Below are positions 18,491 through 26,667 of a DNA stretch of 64,000 nucleotides, piece after piece. The position numbers and the translations under genes are program-made. This DNA comes from Terasakiella magnetica (GTDB lineage: Bacteria; Pseudomonadota; Alphaproteobacteria; Rhodospirillales; Magnetospirillaceae): assembly GCA_902729415.1 (NCBI GenBank), contig CACVCF010000013.1, forward strand, positions 1 to 64,000. Direction: 5' to 3'. Under the pieces are notes generated by a model that ran no database searches, had not been told where the DNA came from, and was given only the letters and a program-made list of their open reading frames with translations. Positions within the stretch are counted from its first letter, which is position 1. The number at the start of each line of letters is the position of its first letter.

Positions 18491-19710
18491 TGAACCAGCA
18501 TGTCAATTCCTCGCGCATGATCGTCTGCGACGGCAACGAGGCCGCCGCCCGCGCCGTGGTTCTGGCCCGGCCCGACGTGGTCTCGGTCTTTCCCATCACG
18601 CCGCAATCCTCGCTGGTGGAAAGCCTGGCGCAATTCGTCGCCGACGGCGCCCTGGGTGCGGAGCTGATCAACGCCGAAGGCGAGCACTCGGTGCTGTCGG
18701 CGCTTCAGGGGGCCTGTCTGGCGGGCGCCCGCACCTATACCGCCACCTCGGGGCCGGGGCTGGCCTTCATGTTCGAACCCTATGTCCGCACGCCGGGCCT
18801 GCGCCTGCCCATGGTGGTGTCGCTGGTCACCCGCGACATGCTGTCGCCCCAATGCGTCTGGGGCGGGCAGCAAGACGCCATGACGGTGCGCGAATGCGGT
18901 TGGATCCAGATCTATTGCGAGGATGTCCAGGAGGTTCTCGATACCGTGGTGATGGCGTTCAAGCTGGCCGAGCACAAGGACGTGCTGCTGCCGGTGAACG
19001 TCTGTCACGACGGCAATTACCTGTCCTACGGCGTCTCACGGGTGGAACTGCCCGCCGCCGAACTGGTGGACCAGTTCCTGGGCCAGCCCGAGGTCAACTG
19101 GCATATCGCCCTCGACCCCGAGCGCCCCATGTCGGTGGACCCGCTGACCGGCGGCACCGGACCGGGCGGCGCCGCCTCCTTCGTCGGCTATCGCAAAAGC
19201 CAGGTGCGGGGCATGGCCGCCGCCCTTGAGGTGTTCTCGGACATCCACGCCGAATGGGGCGAGCGCTTCGGACGGCATTGGGCGCCACTGGTGGAGGAAT
19301 ACCGCCTTGAGGATGCCGACATCGCCATCATCACCATCGGCTCCATGACCGGGGCCGGCAAGGACGCGGTCGATGCCGCCCGCGATTGCGGTCAGAAGGT
19401 CGGGCTGATCAAGGTCAAGACCTATCGTCCCTTCCCCCGCGAAGCCATGATCGCAGCCCTGGGCAAGGTCAAGGCCGCCGGAATCGTCGATCGCTCGGTC
19501 TCCTTCGCCTGGGATTGTGGGCCTCTGCATCAAGACGTGATGACCGCCCTGTTCGCGTCGCCCCTCCGCCTTCCGCTGGTCGGCTTCATCGGCGGGCTGG
19601 CCGGGGCCGACATCACCGCGACCCATTTCGAGCGGGTGATCGCCGAAACCACGCGGGCGGCCGGCGGCAATGTCCCCTCTTCTCCCGTCTGGCTGAATGA
19701 ACATGACTGA
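18490..19710 (+). CDS. padG: Phenylglyoxylate dehydrogenase, alpha subunit PadG
   Basis: 406-aa alpha subunit of a 2-oxoacid oxidoreductase. It has the pyrimidine-side thiamine diphosphate domain, opening GNEAAARAVVLARPDVVSVFPITPQSSL, followed by the INAEGEHSVLSALQGA segment, where the glutamate would activate thiamine diphosphate. The C-terminal transketolase-C-like domain has IITIGSMTGAGKDAVD. It works with PadI, which holds the other half of the cofactor site. Start is coupled to padF (ATGA). Confidence 0.9.
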   Translation: MNQHVNSSRMIVCDGNEAAARAVVLARPDVVSVFPITPQSSLVESLAQFVADGALGAELINAEGEHSVLSALQGACLAGARTYTATSGPGLAFMFEPYVRTPGLRLPMVVSLVTRDMLSPQCVWGGQQDAMTVRECGWIQIYCEDVQEVLDTVVMAFKLAEHKDVLLPVNVCHDGNYLSYGVSRVELPAAELVDQFLGQPEVNWHIALDPERPMSVDPLTGGTGPGGAASFVGYRKSQVRGMAAALEVFSDIHAEWGERFGRHWAPLVEEYRLEDADIAIITIGSMTGAGKDAVDAARDCGQKVGLIKVKTYRPFPREAMIAALGKVKAAGIVDRSVSFAWDCGPLHQDVMTALFASPLRLPLVGFIGGLAGADITATHFERVIAETTRAAGGNVPSSPVWLNEHD

Positions 19711-20971
19711 CACCCACGCCCACTACCTGATCGTCGGCTCCAGCCACGCCGGGCGGGAAGCCCTGGCCGCCATCCGCATGGCCGACCCCAAGGGACGGCT
19801 GGTGATGCTGAGCCGCGAAGGCCGCATGCCCTATTCGCCGACCATTCTGCCTTATGTGGCGTCGGGCCGGTCACAGCCGGACCGCGTCGGACTGGCCGAT
19901 GCCGAATGGTTCACCGAGAATGCCGCCGAGCTGGTGCTGAACGCCCAGGTGGTGGCTGTTGACCCCGCCGCCCGTGCCGTCCGGCTGGCCGATGGCAGGC
20001 GGTGGACCTATGACAAGCTGCTGCTGGCCACGGGGGCCGAACCGGTGGTTCCCCCCGTCAAGGGGCTTGATCGGGTTCGCTATCATGTCCTGCGCACCTT
20101 GGATGACGCGCTGAGCATCCGCGAGCGCTCGACGCAGGCGCGCCGGGCCGTGGTGCTGGGAGCCGGTCTGGTGGGCATGCACGCCGCCGAGACCATGGCG
20201 GCGGCGGGGCTGGACGTCACGATGGTGGAGATGCGCCCGCACGTTCTGGCAGAGTATTTCGATCCCAAGGCCTCAGCCCTGATCCGTCAGACCTTCGAAC
20301 GTCACAGCGTCCGCATGATGATGGGCCGCCGGCTGCTCTGGGCGATGGAGACGGTGCCGGGTTCATGCCGCCTCGGCCTCGACGATGGCACGGAACTGGA
20401 GGCAGACCTGCTGCTGGTGGCGGCCGGGGTGCGCCCGGCGATGGCGATGCTGGCCGACAGCGGCATCACCATCGACAAGGGCATTCTGGTCGATGACCGC
20501 ATGCGCACCGCCGCCCCCGGCATCTGGGCGGCGGGCGACGTGGCCCAGGCGCGCGGGTTCCTGACCGGCGTCCCCGTGGTCAACGGCACCTTACCCGAAG
20601 CGGTGGAGCAAGGGCGGATTGCCGGAATGGACATGGCCTCCGATCCCGACCTGATCCCCTATGGCGGCGGCATCCCGCTCAACACCTATGGCTTTTTCGG
20701 CCGCCATGCCATGGCCGTCGGAACCGCCGCCGTACCCGAGGGTGACGGCATCGAAACCGTGACCGACGAAGGCAACGGGCAGAACGGCTATTGCCGCATC
20801 GTGTTGAAAGACAACCGCCTGATCGGATTGGCCGCCATCGACCGGGTGATGGATGCCGGCATCCTTTGGCGCCTGATCCTGCGCCGCACCGACCTTAGCC
20901 CGGTGCGCCAACAATTCCTGTCCCATCCGCTTGAGACCGCCCGCGCACTGATGTCGCGCGGCTGGAGGTAG
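19697..20971 (+). CDS. padH: Phenylglyoxylate dehydrogenase, epsilon (FAD/NADH) subunit PadH
   Basis: 424-aa FAD-dependent pyridine nucleotide-disulfide oxidoreductase fold. The FAD site LIVGSSHAGREAL is at the N-terminus and the NAD-binding VVLGAGLVGMHAAE is near residue 150. IWAAGDVAQA, the second FAD contact, is near 275. It lets the enzyme reduce NAD+ directly rather than ferredoxin, the special feature of phenylglyoxylate dehydrogenase. It overlaps padG by 14 bases. An alternative ATG is two codons in. Confidence 0.9.
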   Translation: MNMTDTHAHYLIVGSSHAGREALAAIRMADPKGRLVMLSREGRMPYSPTILPYVASGRSQPDRVGLADAEWFTENAAELVLNAQVVAVDPAARAVRLADGRRWTYDKLLLATGAEPVVPPVKGLDRVRYHVLRTLDDALSIRERSTQARRAVVLGAGLVGMHAAETMAAAGLDVTMVEMRPHVLAEYFDPKASALIRQTFERHSVRMMMGRRLLWAMETVPGSCRLGLDDGTELEADLLLVAAGVRPAMAMLADSGITIDKGILVDDRMRTAAPGIWAAGDVAQARGFLTGVPVVNGTLPEAVEQGRIAGMDMASDPDLIPYGGGIPLNTYGFFGRHAMAVGTAAVPEGDGIETVTDEGNGQNGYCRIVLKDNRLIGLAAIDRVMDAGILWRLILRRTDLSPVRQQFLSHPLETARALMSRGWR

Positions 20972-20973
20972 AA

Positions 20974-22293
20974 TTGCCCAGCCAGGACACCATCCGCTTT
21001 ATTCCCGAACGCTGCGACGGCTGCGGCGATTGCATGACGGCTTGCGCCAAGGCCAAGGGGGGAGCGAGCCGTATCTCCATCGTCGGCAGCGGCGGTGGGG
21101 GCTGGGACATCGCCCTGTGCCGCCAGTGCGGCGACCCCAAATGCGTCGCCAATTGCCCGGCGGGCGCACTGGACAAGCATTACGGCAGCGGCATCGTCGG
21201 CTGGTCGCAAGATCTGTGCGTCGATTGCCATCTCTGCACCATCGGCTGCGCCTATGGCGGCATCGTCTTCGAGTCCGCCGCCGGGCACGTTCAGAAATGC
21301 GATCTGTGCGACGGCACCCCGGCCTGCGTCCCCGCCTGCGGCAAGGGAGCGCTGGAGCATCTGTCCGCCGCCGCCCGCCTGCACGAGACCCATGCCGACA
21401 AGGAAGACCTGTTCGTCCCCGGTCTGTCGGCATGCCAGGGCTGTAATTCCGAATTGCTGATCCGCCACACCATGCGCCGCATCGGCCGCAACTCGGTGGT
21501 AGCGGCGCCGCCAGGCTGTATCCCCGGCATGGGAACGGTGGGCTATAACGGCCAGACCGGGGCGAAGATGCCCATTTTCCACCCCCTGCTGACCAATACG
21601 GCGGCCATGTTGGCCGGGGTCAAACGGCAGTACGAGCGCAGGGGCAAGGACATCACCGTCGTGGCGCTGGCCGGTGACGGCGGCGCGGTGGATGTTGGCT
21701 TTCAGTCGTTGTCGGGAGCGGCCGAGCGGGGCGAGCGCATCTTGTTCATCTGCGTCGATAACGAGGGCTATATGAACACCGGCATGCAGGCGTCGGGCTC
21801 GACCCCCTTCGGGTCTTGGACCTCGACCACCCCGGTGGGCACGGTCGAGCGGGGCAAGTCCACCGACGGCAAGTATCTGCCGCAATTGATGATGGGCCAT
21901 GGCTGCGCCTATGTCGCCACGGCCTCCACCGCCTTTCTCGACGATTACCATACCAAGCTGGAAAAGGCCCTGGCCGCCAGCCGGACCGGCTTTGCCTATC
22001 TCCACGTCCATGCGCCCTGCCCCACCGGCTGGCGCTTTCCGGCGGCCATGACCACCGAGGTCTGCCGCCGTCAGGTCGAAAGCAACTTCGTCACCTTGTG
22101 GGAGTTCACCGCCGAGGACGGCCTGCGCTTCACCCATGCGGTGGACCGGCCTCGGCCGCTCTCGGATTACGTCGGAATGATCGGAAAGTACAAGCATCTC
22201 GGCAACGCTGAGATAGAGCGCATCCAGGCCTCGGTGAATCGCCGGGTGGCGTTTCTCAAAGGATTCTGTCGGCAGCCCAGCGCCGCCGAATAA
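20974..22293 (+). CDS. padI: Phenylglyoxylate dehydrogenase, beta subunit PadI (ferredoxin domain fused to TPP domain)
   Basis: 439-aa fusion. Residues 1 to about 140 are a polyferredoxin with several cysteine groups (CDGCGDCMTACAK, CRQCGDPKCVANCP, CVDCHLCTIGC, CDLCDGTPACVPAC). Residues from about 155 are the thiamine-diphosphate domain, with AGDGGAVDVG (near 234) and the CVDNEGYMNTG metal-diphosphate ligands. It completes the active site with PadG. The start is TTG at 20974, chosen because GGAGG sits at the right spacing within the padH stop region and the ferredoxin domain begins at once; no ATG is nearby. Confidence 0.9.
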   Translation: MPSQDTIRFIPERCDGCGDCMTACAKAKGGASRISIVGSGGGGWDIALCRQCGDPKCVANCPAGALDKHYGSGIVGWSQDLCVDCHLCTIGCAYGGIVFESAAGHVQKCDLCDGTPACVPACGKGALEHLSAAARLHETHADKEDLFVPGLSACQGCNSELLIRHTMRRIGRNSVVAAPPGCIPGMGTVGYNGQTGAKMPIFHPLLTNTAAMLAGVKRQYERRGKDITVVALAGDGGAVDVGFQSLSGAAERGERILFICVDNEGYMNTGMQASGSTPFGSWTSTTPVGTVERGKSTDGKYLPQLMMGHGCAYVATASTAFLDDYHTKLEKALAASRTGFAYLHVHAPCPTGWRFPAAMTTEVCRRQVESNFVTLWEFTAEDGLRFTHAVDRPRPLSDYVGMIGKYKHLGNAEIERIQASVNRRVAFLKGFCRQPSAAE

Positions 22294-22355
22294 GGGCGCG
22301 CCCAGGGGACCAGCAGAGTTCCCGGGCGCAACAGGAAATGGCATCGGAGGAATTA

Positions 22356-23675
22356 ATGACCGTCACCACACGGGTGGCTTCGGCCCCCATGTTCGATCCC
22401 GTGCATGAGACCATGTCGCGGGACGAGATTCAGACCCTGCAACTCCAGCGTCTGGGCCAGACGCTGGGTCACGCCTACGACAACGTGGCCCATCATCGCC
22501 AATCCTTCGGCGCCAGGGGAATCAAGCCGCAGGATATCCGCAGTCTCGACGACCTGCGTCACCTCCCCTTCACCTCCAAGCTGGATCTGCGCGACAGCTA
22601 CCCCTTTGGGCTGTTGGCGGTCCCGCGCGAGCGTCTGGCCCGCATCCATGCCTCGTCGGGCACCACCGGCAAGCCGACGGTGGTGGGCTACACCAAGGCC
22701 GACCTCGAGACCTGGGCGGCGTTGGGGGCGCGGACCATGGCCACCGTCGGGGTGCGGCCGGGCGATCTGGTTCACAATGCCTATGGCTATGGCCTGTTCA
22801 CCGGCGGCCTGGGCTTTCATTACGGCGCCGAGCATCTGGGCTGCACCGTCACCCCCATGTCGGGCGGCAATACCGAAAAGCAGATCGCCGTGATCTCCGA
22901 TCTGGGCGCCACCGTTCTGGCCTGCACGCCGTCCTATGCGCTCAACATCGCCGAACTGGCCGAGAAGGAAGGCATCGACCTCGCCAGCGGTCCCTTACGG
23001 GTGGCGGTGTTCGGCGCCGAACCGTGGAGCGAGGCCATGCGCAGCGATATCGACCGCCGCCTGGGCCTTCGCGCCCAAGACACCTACGGCCTGTCGGAGA
23101 TCATGGGGCCGGGCGTCGCCGCTGAATGCGGCGAACGCAACGGCCTGCACGGCTGGGAAGACCATTTTCTGTTCGAGATCATCGATCCTGCCACCCTGGA
23201 ACCGCTGCCGCCGGGTGAAATCGGTGAATTGGTCATCACCACCCTGACCAAACAGGCGTTGCCCATGGTGCGCTACCGCACCCGCGACATCACCCGCCTG
23301 CGAACCGAACCCTGCCGCTGCGGCCGCACCCATGTCCGGCTGGACCGCATCACCGGCCGTTCCGACGACATGCTGATCATCCGCGGCGTCAACATCTATC
23401 CGTCACAGGTGGAATCGGTGCTGCTGGACCGTGACGGCATCCAGCCTCACTACCTTCTGGTGGTCAGCCGCCAGGGGGCACTCGACCACCTGACCATCGA
23501 GGTTGAAGCTGATCCCATGCTGCCGGACGGCGATTACCTCCGCGTAGGAGCCGACATCCGCCACCACATCAAAAGCCTGATCGGCGTCACCTGCGATGTC
23601 GTTCTCAAGACCCCAGGCGAGCTTCCACGCTCGCTTGGCAAAGCGGTCCGCGTCAAGGACCTGAGAAAAGCGTGA
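22356..23675 (+). CDS. padJ: Phenylacetate-CoA ligase
   Basis: 439-aa adenylate-forming enzyme (PaaK type) that activates phenylacetate with ATP and CoA. It shows the P-loop-like SSGTTGKPTVVGYT, YGYGLFTGGLGFHYG, the acyl-adenylate motif TYGLSEIMGPG and the hinge region TGRSDDMLIIRGVNIYPSQVE, plus a C-terminal lid ending SLGKAVRVKDLRK. ATG at 22356 is preceded by GGAGGAATT. An upstream in-frame ATG at 22338 lies before that ribosome site and is less likely. Placed directly after padI it would be the entry enzyme of the anaerobic route; I use padJ for that reason, since paaK would fit by sequence as well. Confidence 0.9.
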   Translation: MTVTTRVASAPMFDPVHETMSRDEIQTLQLQRLGQTLGHAYDNVAHHRQSFGARGIKPQDIRSLDDLRHLPFTSKLDLRDSYPFGLLAVPRERLARIHASSGTTGKPTVVGYTKADLETWAALGARTMATVGVRPGDLVHNAYGYGLFTGGLGFHYGAEHLGCTVTPMSGGNTEKQIAVISDLGATVLACTPSYALNIAELAEKEGIDLASGPLRVAVFGAEPWSEAMRSDIDRRLGLRAQDTYGLSEIMGPGVAAECGERNGLHGWEDHFLFEIIDPATLEPLPPGEIGELVITTLTKQALPMVRYRTRDITRLRTEPCRCGRTHVRLDRITGRSDDMLIIRGVNIYPSQVESVLLDRDGIQPHYLLVVSRQGALDHLTIEVEADPMLPDGDYLRVGADIRHHIKSLIGVTCDVVLKTPGELPRSLGKAVRVKDLRKA

Positions 23676-23700
23676 AACAGCGAATGGGGAGCACCACGTC

Positions 23701-24855
23701 ATGTTCATATCCAAAAGGGAGGCTTATGGGGCGTTGATCGGGCTGGGAGCCCTGGCTTCGGCCACAATCGCCCAGGCCGCCGAGACCATCAGGATCGGCG
23801 CGCCGCTGTCGTTCACCGGCCCGGCATCGTTTCTCGGCGAACCCGAGCGAAAGACGCTCGAAATGTATGTCGAGCGGATCAACAAGGAGAACGGCCTGCT
23901 CGGACGCAAGGTCGAGTTGATCATCTATGATGACAGCGGCCTTGCCGAAAAGGCGGTCAGCAACGTCAAACGCCTGATCCAGAACGACAATATCGACCTG
24001 CTGATCGGCGGCACCACCACCGCCACCACCATGGCCATGGTTCCGCTGATCGAGCGGGGCGAGGTGCCGTTCATCTCCCTGGCCGGGGCGGTGGTGGTGG
24101 TCGAGCCGGTCAAGAAATGGGTGTTCAAGGTCTCGCATAACGACCGCATGGCGGCCGAGAAAGTCCTGGCCGACATGAAGAAGCACGGCATGACCAAGGC
24201 GGCAATCATTTCCGAAGATGCCGGATTCGGGAAATCCGGCCACGATGAAACCCTGAAGGCCGCCAAGGATATGGGGGTCGAGATCGTGGCCGACGAGATC
24301 TACTCCTCCAAGGATCCCGACGTCACCGCCCAGCTTACCAAGATCAAGAATACCCCCGGCGTTCAGGCGGTATTCAATTTCGGTCTCGGTCAGGGACCGG
24401 CCATCGTCACCAAGAACTATCGCCAGATCGGCACCACCTTGCCGCTCTACCAATCCCACGGCGTCGCCTCCAAGGAGTTCATCCGTCTGGCGGGCGACGC
24501 GGCCGAAGGGGTTAAGCTTCCCGCCAGCGGTCTGGTGGTGGCCGATCAGTTGCCCGCCGTCGATCCGCAAAAGCCGGTGGTCACCCTGTTCGCCAAGGAT
24601 TATCAGGCCAAACAGGGCGCGGAGCCGTCCACCTTCGCCGGGCACGCCTATGACGCCCTGCAGATCGCCTTGGCGGCGATCAACCGGGCGGGCTCCACCG
24701 ACAAGGCCAAGGTCCGCGACGAGATCGAGAAGACCTCGGGCTATGTCGGGACCGGGGGTATCGTCTCCATGACCCCGGCGGATCATCTGGGATTATCGCT
24801 GCGGGCGTTCCACATGGTCGAGGTCAAGGGAGGCGGCTGGTCCCTGGTGGACTGA
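23701..24855 (+). CDS. Branched-chain-amino-acid-type ABC transporter solute-binding protein
   Basis: 384-aa LivJ-like periplasmic binding protein. It has a signal peptide cut near AQA-A27, followed by the family opening IRIGAPLSFTGPASFLGEPERKTLEMYVERIN. The two lobes and the AGHAYDALQIALAAINRAG C-terminal block are intact. It lies 25 bases after padJ on the same strand, so it may bind phenylacetate or a related aromatic acid. No permease or ATPase genes follow, so it must use transporter parts encoded elsewhere. Substrate is inferred from context only. Confidence 0.85.
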   Translation: MFISKREAYGALIGLGALASATIAQAAETIRIGAPLSFTGPASFLGEPERKTLEMYVERINKENGLLGRKVELIIYDDSGLAEKAVSNVKRLIQNDNIDLLIGGTTTATTMAMVPLIERGEVPFISLAGAVVVVEPVKKWVFKVSHNDRMAAEKVLADMKKHGMTKAAIISEDAGFGKSGHDETLKAAKDMGVEIVADEIYSSKDPDVTAQLTKIKNTPGVQAVFNFGLGQGPAIVTKNYRQIGTTLPLYQSHGVASKEFIRLAGDAAEGVKLPASGLVVADQLPAVDPQKPVVTLFAKDYQAKQGAEPSTFAGHAYDALQIALAAINRAGSTDKAKVRDEIEKTSGYVGTGGIVSMTPADHLGLSLRAFHMVEVKGGGWSLVD

Positions 24856-25067
24856 CGTCCGAGGTTCGATGAGGGTGACTCATCGGACCTTGGCTAGTCC
24901 CAAAGGGCCGCACGGCTCGTGCCGCGGGAGGCAAGGGATTCGGAGAATCCCGCCCGCCGATTGAGGGGCTCGGTGATCGGTTCCGATCACCGAGATCTGG
25001 ACTGACACCAACGGTGTTGGTCCAAGGACAAGACGATCCGAGGCCGGGCCTCCCTCTGGCCTGGACT
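24856..25067. repeat. Series of four perfect or near-perfect hairpins after the Pad locus
   Basis: The stretch holds no gene but has four stem-loops in a row. AGGT(T/C)CGATGAG stem at 24862-24873/24879-24890. GGGATTC-GGA-GAATCCC at 24935-24951. A 12-bp perfect stem with a two-base loop, CTCGGTGATCGG/CCGATCACCGAG, at 24969-24994. ACCAAC-GGT-GTTGGT at 25007-25021. None has a U-tract. They could be a processing or stability region at the end of the Pad transcript, or binding sites. Confidence 0.6.
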
Positions 25068-25106
25068 GGCCGCGCCGCCCGTCGAAGCGGGAGGCGCGGC
25101 CCTTTT
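25068..25106 (+). terminator. Intrinsic terminator at the end of the Pad locus
   Basis: GGCCGCGCC (25068-25076) pairs with GGCGCGGCC (25093-25101), then CTTTT. It lies between the convergent solute-binding and LysE genes. Confidence 0.75.
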
Positions 25107-25115
25107 CCTGCCGGA

Positions 25116-25742
25116 TCAGGCAAGAATCAATCGCAGGCCAAGCAGGATAAAGATGCCGCCCACCACACGGTCGAGCCAAAGTCCAGCGGCGGGGGTTCGG
25201 ACCAGGCCATGGCCGATCCAGCCAGAGAAATAGCCGATGAGCCCGAACAGAAGAGCCGCCTGCAAGGTGAACAGAACGCCCAGTTGAAGGATCTGCACCG
25301 GAGCACCGCCGCGGCCGGCATCGACGAATTGGGGCAAAAATGCCAGAAAGAATAAAATGACCTTGGGATTGACGGCATTGGCGATCAGCCCCTTGCCGAA
25401 CAACGCCGCCAAGGAAGCCTCGCCGCCCTTGGCCGCCGACAATGAGACGCCACCCCGGCTCCGCAGCGCCTGGATGCCCAGCCAGGAAAGGTAAAGCCCG
25501 CCACAAATCTTAAGGGTGAGAAAAGCCCAGGCCGAGGCGGCGATCAGGGCGCTGACCCCCAGGGCGGCCAAAAGAGTATGACTCAGACAGCCCAAGGCGC
25601 AGCCCAGCCCAAACGCCATGCCTTGACGCTGCCCGCGCGAGATCCCCAGGCTGACAACCATAAGGTTATCCGGGCCGGGCGACAGGGTGATCAGGACCGC
25701 CGCTGCCAGAAACCCCAAGGCCAGTACGGGATCAAGAAGCAT
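25116..25742 (-). CDS. LysE/RhtB family exporter
   Basis: About 208-aa membrane protein of the LysE superfamily, which exports amino acids and related small molecules. It shows the N-terminal LITLSPGPDNLMVVSLGISRGQRQG signature and the ANAVNPKVILFFLAFLPQF segment, with about six helices. The longest frame begins at 25793, but the homologous part starts at the MLLDPVLALGFLAAA helix. The ATG at 25742 has GGGGA upstream and overlaps the TetR gene end by 11 bases. The upstream regulator may control it. Substrate unknown. Confidence 0.85.
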   Translation of the reverse strand: MLLDPVLALGFLAAAVLITLSPGPDNLMVVSLGISRGQRQGMAFGLGCALGCLSHTLLAALGVSALIAASAWAFLTLKICGGLYLSWLGIQALRSRGGVSLSAAKGGEASLAALFGKGLIANAVNPKVILFFLAFLPQFVDAGRGGAPVQILQLGVLFTLQAALLFGLIGYFSGWIGHGLVRTPAAGLWLDRVVGGIFILLGLRLILA

Positions 25743-26400
25743 GCCGAACATCCCCATCCAGGTGGTAGCGCGACGGGTCGGCGGCGAGACCACGAACCAA
25801 TTGCCGGCTCATGATCCGGGCCACGTCCTCGCCCGAGCGCGTGCCGCCGGGCCGATACCAGCGCGACACCCAGTTTCCCGCGCCGAGAATACTGAAAACA
25901 GCGAACTTGGGGTCACACGGGGCGACGGAGCCGTCTCGGATTCCCGCGCTGACCAATGTGCGGAAGCGGCCTTCGAAGGCCCGGCGCCGGGACAGGATTT
26001 CGGCGGCGGCGGCGCCGGTCATGGCGCCTTCCTCCATCAGCACCAAGCAGGCGCTGGACGAAGCGGTCAGCGAGCGGATGTAGAGATAAAGGGCAATGCG
26101 CAAACGCTCGACCCCGTCCGTCGGGCTGGCTTCACCTTCCGTTACCGCCGCTTCGGCCGCATCCAGGGAAATGCAGTGCAGCCGGTAGAGCAGCGCCTGC
26201 TTGTTGGGGACATAGCGGTACAAGGCCGGCTTGGAAACGCCCAGGGCGGCGGCGATATCGTCGAGCGAGGTTCCGTGAAAGCCCTTTTCGTTGAAGGCAC
26301 TGGCGGCGTGCTCGTACAGGGCCTCAAGCTTTAATTCCCGCTGGGCGGCACGATCGGGAAAGACCGCGTTGCCCTGGTTCTTGATCGCCATCCGCGCCAC
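25732..26400 (-). CDS. TetR/AcrR family transcriptional regulator
   Basis: 222-aa one-component regulator. The N-terminal helix-turn-helix is clear (ALYEHAASAFNEKGFHGTSLDDIAAALGVSKPALYRYVPNKQALLYRL, about residues 28-75), followed by a TetR_C-type ligand-binding domain. Its stop overlaps the start of the LysE gene, so the two form an operon. The upstream gap contains a MITE-like element and the 47-bp nested palindrome at 26541-26587, which is a candidate operator for this protein. Similar regulators respond to acyl-CoAs, but the ligand is not deducible here. Confidence 0.9.
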   Translation of the reverse strand: MARMAIKNQGNAVFPDRAAQRELKLEALYEHAASAFNEKGFHGTSLDDIAAALGVSKPALYRYVPNKQALLYRLHCISLDAAEAAVTEGEASPTDGVERLRIALYLYIRSLTASSSACLVLMEEGAMTGAAAAEILSRRRAFEGRFRTLVSAGIRDGSVAPCDPKFAVFSILGAGNWVSRWYRPGGTRSGEDVARIMSRQLVRGLAADPSRYHLDGDVRHAS

Positions 26401-26440
26401 GCGCCGCTCCTTCGTTCACCACGCTAGAAACAATGAGTTG

Positions 26441-26516
26441 CTAGTGTCCCGATCGATTCTGAAGTTCGAAAAAAGCCAGGAAACATTGCTGCGAACTCTA
26501 GAATCGGGACACTAGC
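26441..26516. mobile_element. Miniature inverted-repeat element (about 74-76 bp, MITE-like)
   Basis: The ends read CTAGTGTCCCGAT and, in inverse, ATCGGGACACTAG: a perfect 13-bp terminal repeat that continues imperfectly (TTC.GAAGTTCG against GAACTCTAGAA). The ends carry TA or CTAG, as expected for IS630- or IS5-type target duplication. The interior is about 30 bases and cannot code. It sits between the TetR gene and the large palindrome, where it may alter expression. Confidence 0.65.
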
Positions 26517-26540
26517 CGGGCACCCATACCGATGACAAGG

Positions 26541-26587
26541 GCTAAAGTTACCCCAGAGTAACCAAGTTACTAATGAGTAACTTTAGC
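26541..26587. promoter_or_regulatory. 47-bp nested palindrome, candidate double operator
   Basis: GCTAAAGTTAC...GTAAC CAA GTTAC...GTAACTTTAGC. The whole is a dyad centred on 26564 with 22-base arms (17 matching positions). Each arm is itself a palindrome, GTTAC-N6-GTAAC. It lies in the gap between the divergent TetR-family and LuxR-type regulator genes, so it probably binds one or both, in two adjacent dimers. Confidence 0.65.
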
Positions 26588-26667
26588 ATTGGCCGAGTGA
26601 CCTTGCCCATGCTAGGGTTTTTGTCTGGATAGGGTGAATAAGACCCACTCGGAGGGAGGATCGCGCA

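Noticed and set aside
24856-25067. Small tRNA-like or riboswitch gene in the hairpin region
   Set aside because: The stems do not form a cloverleaf, and no known riboswitch consensus fits.
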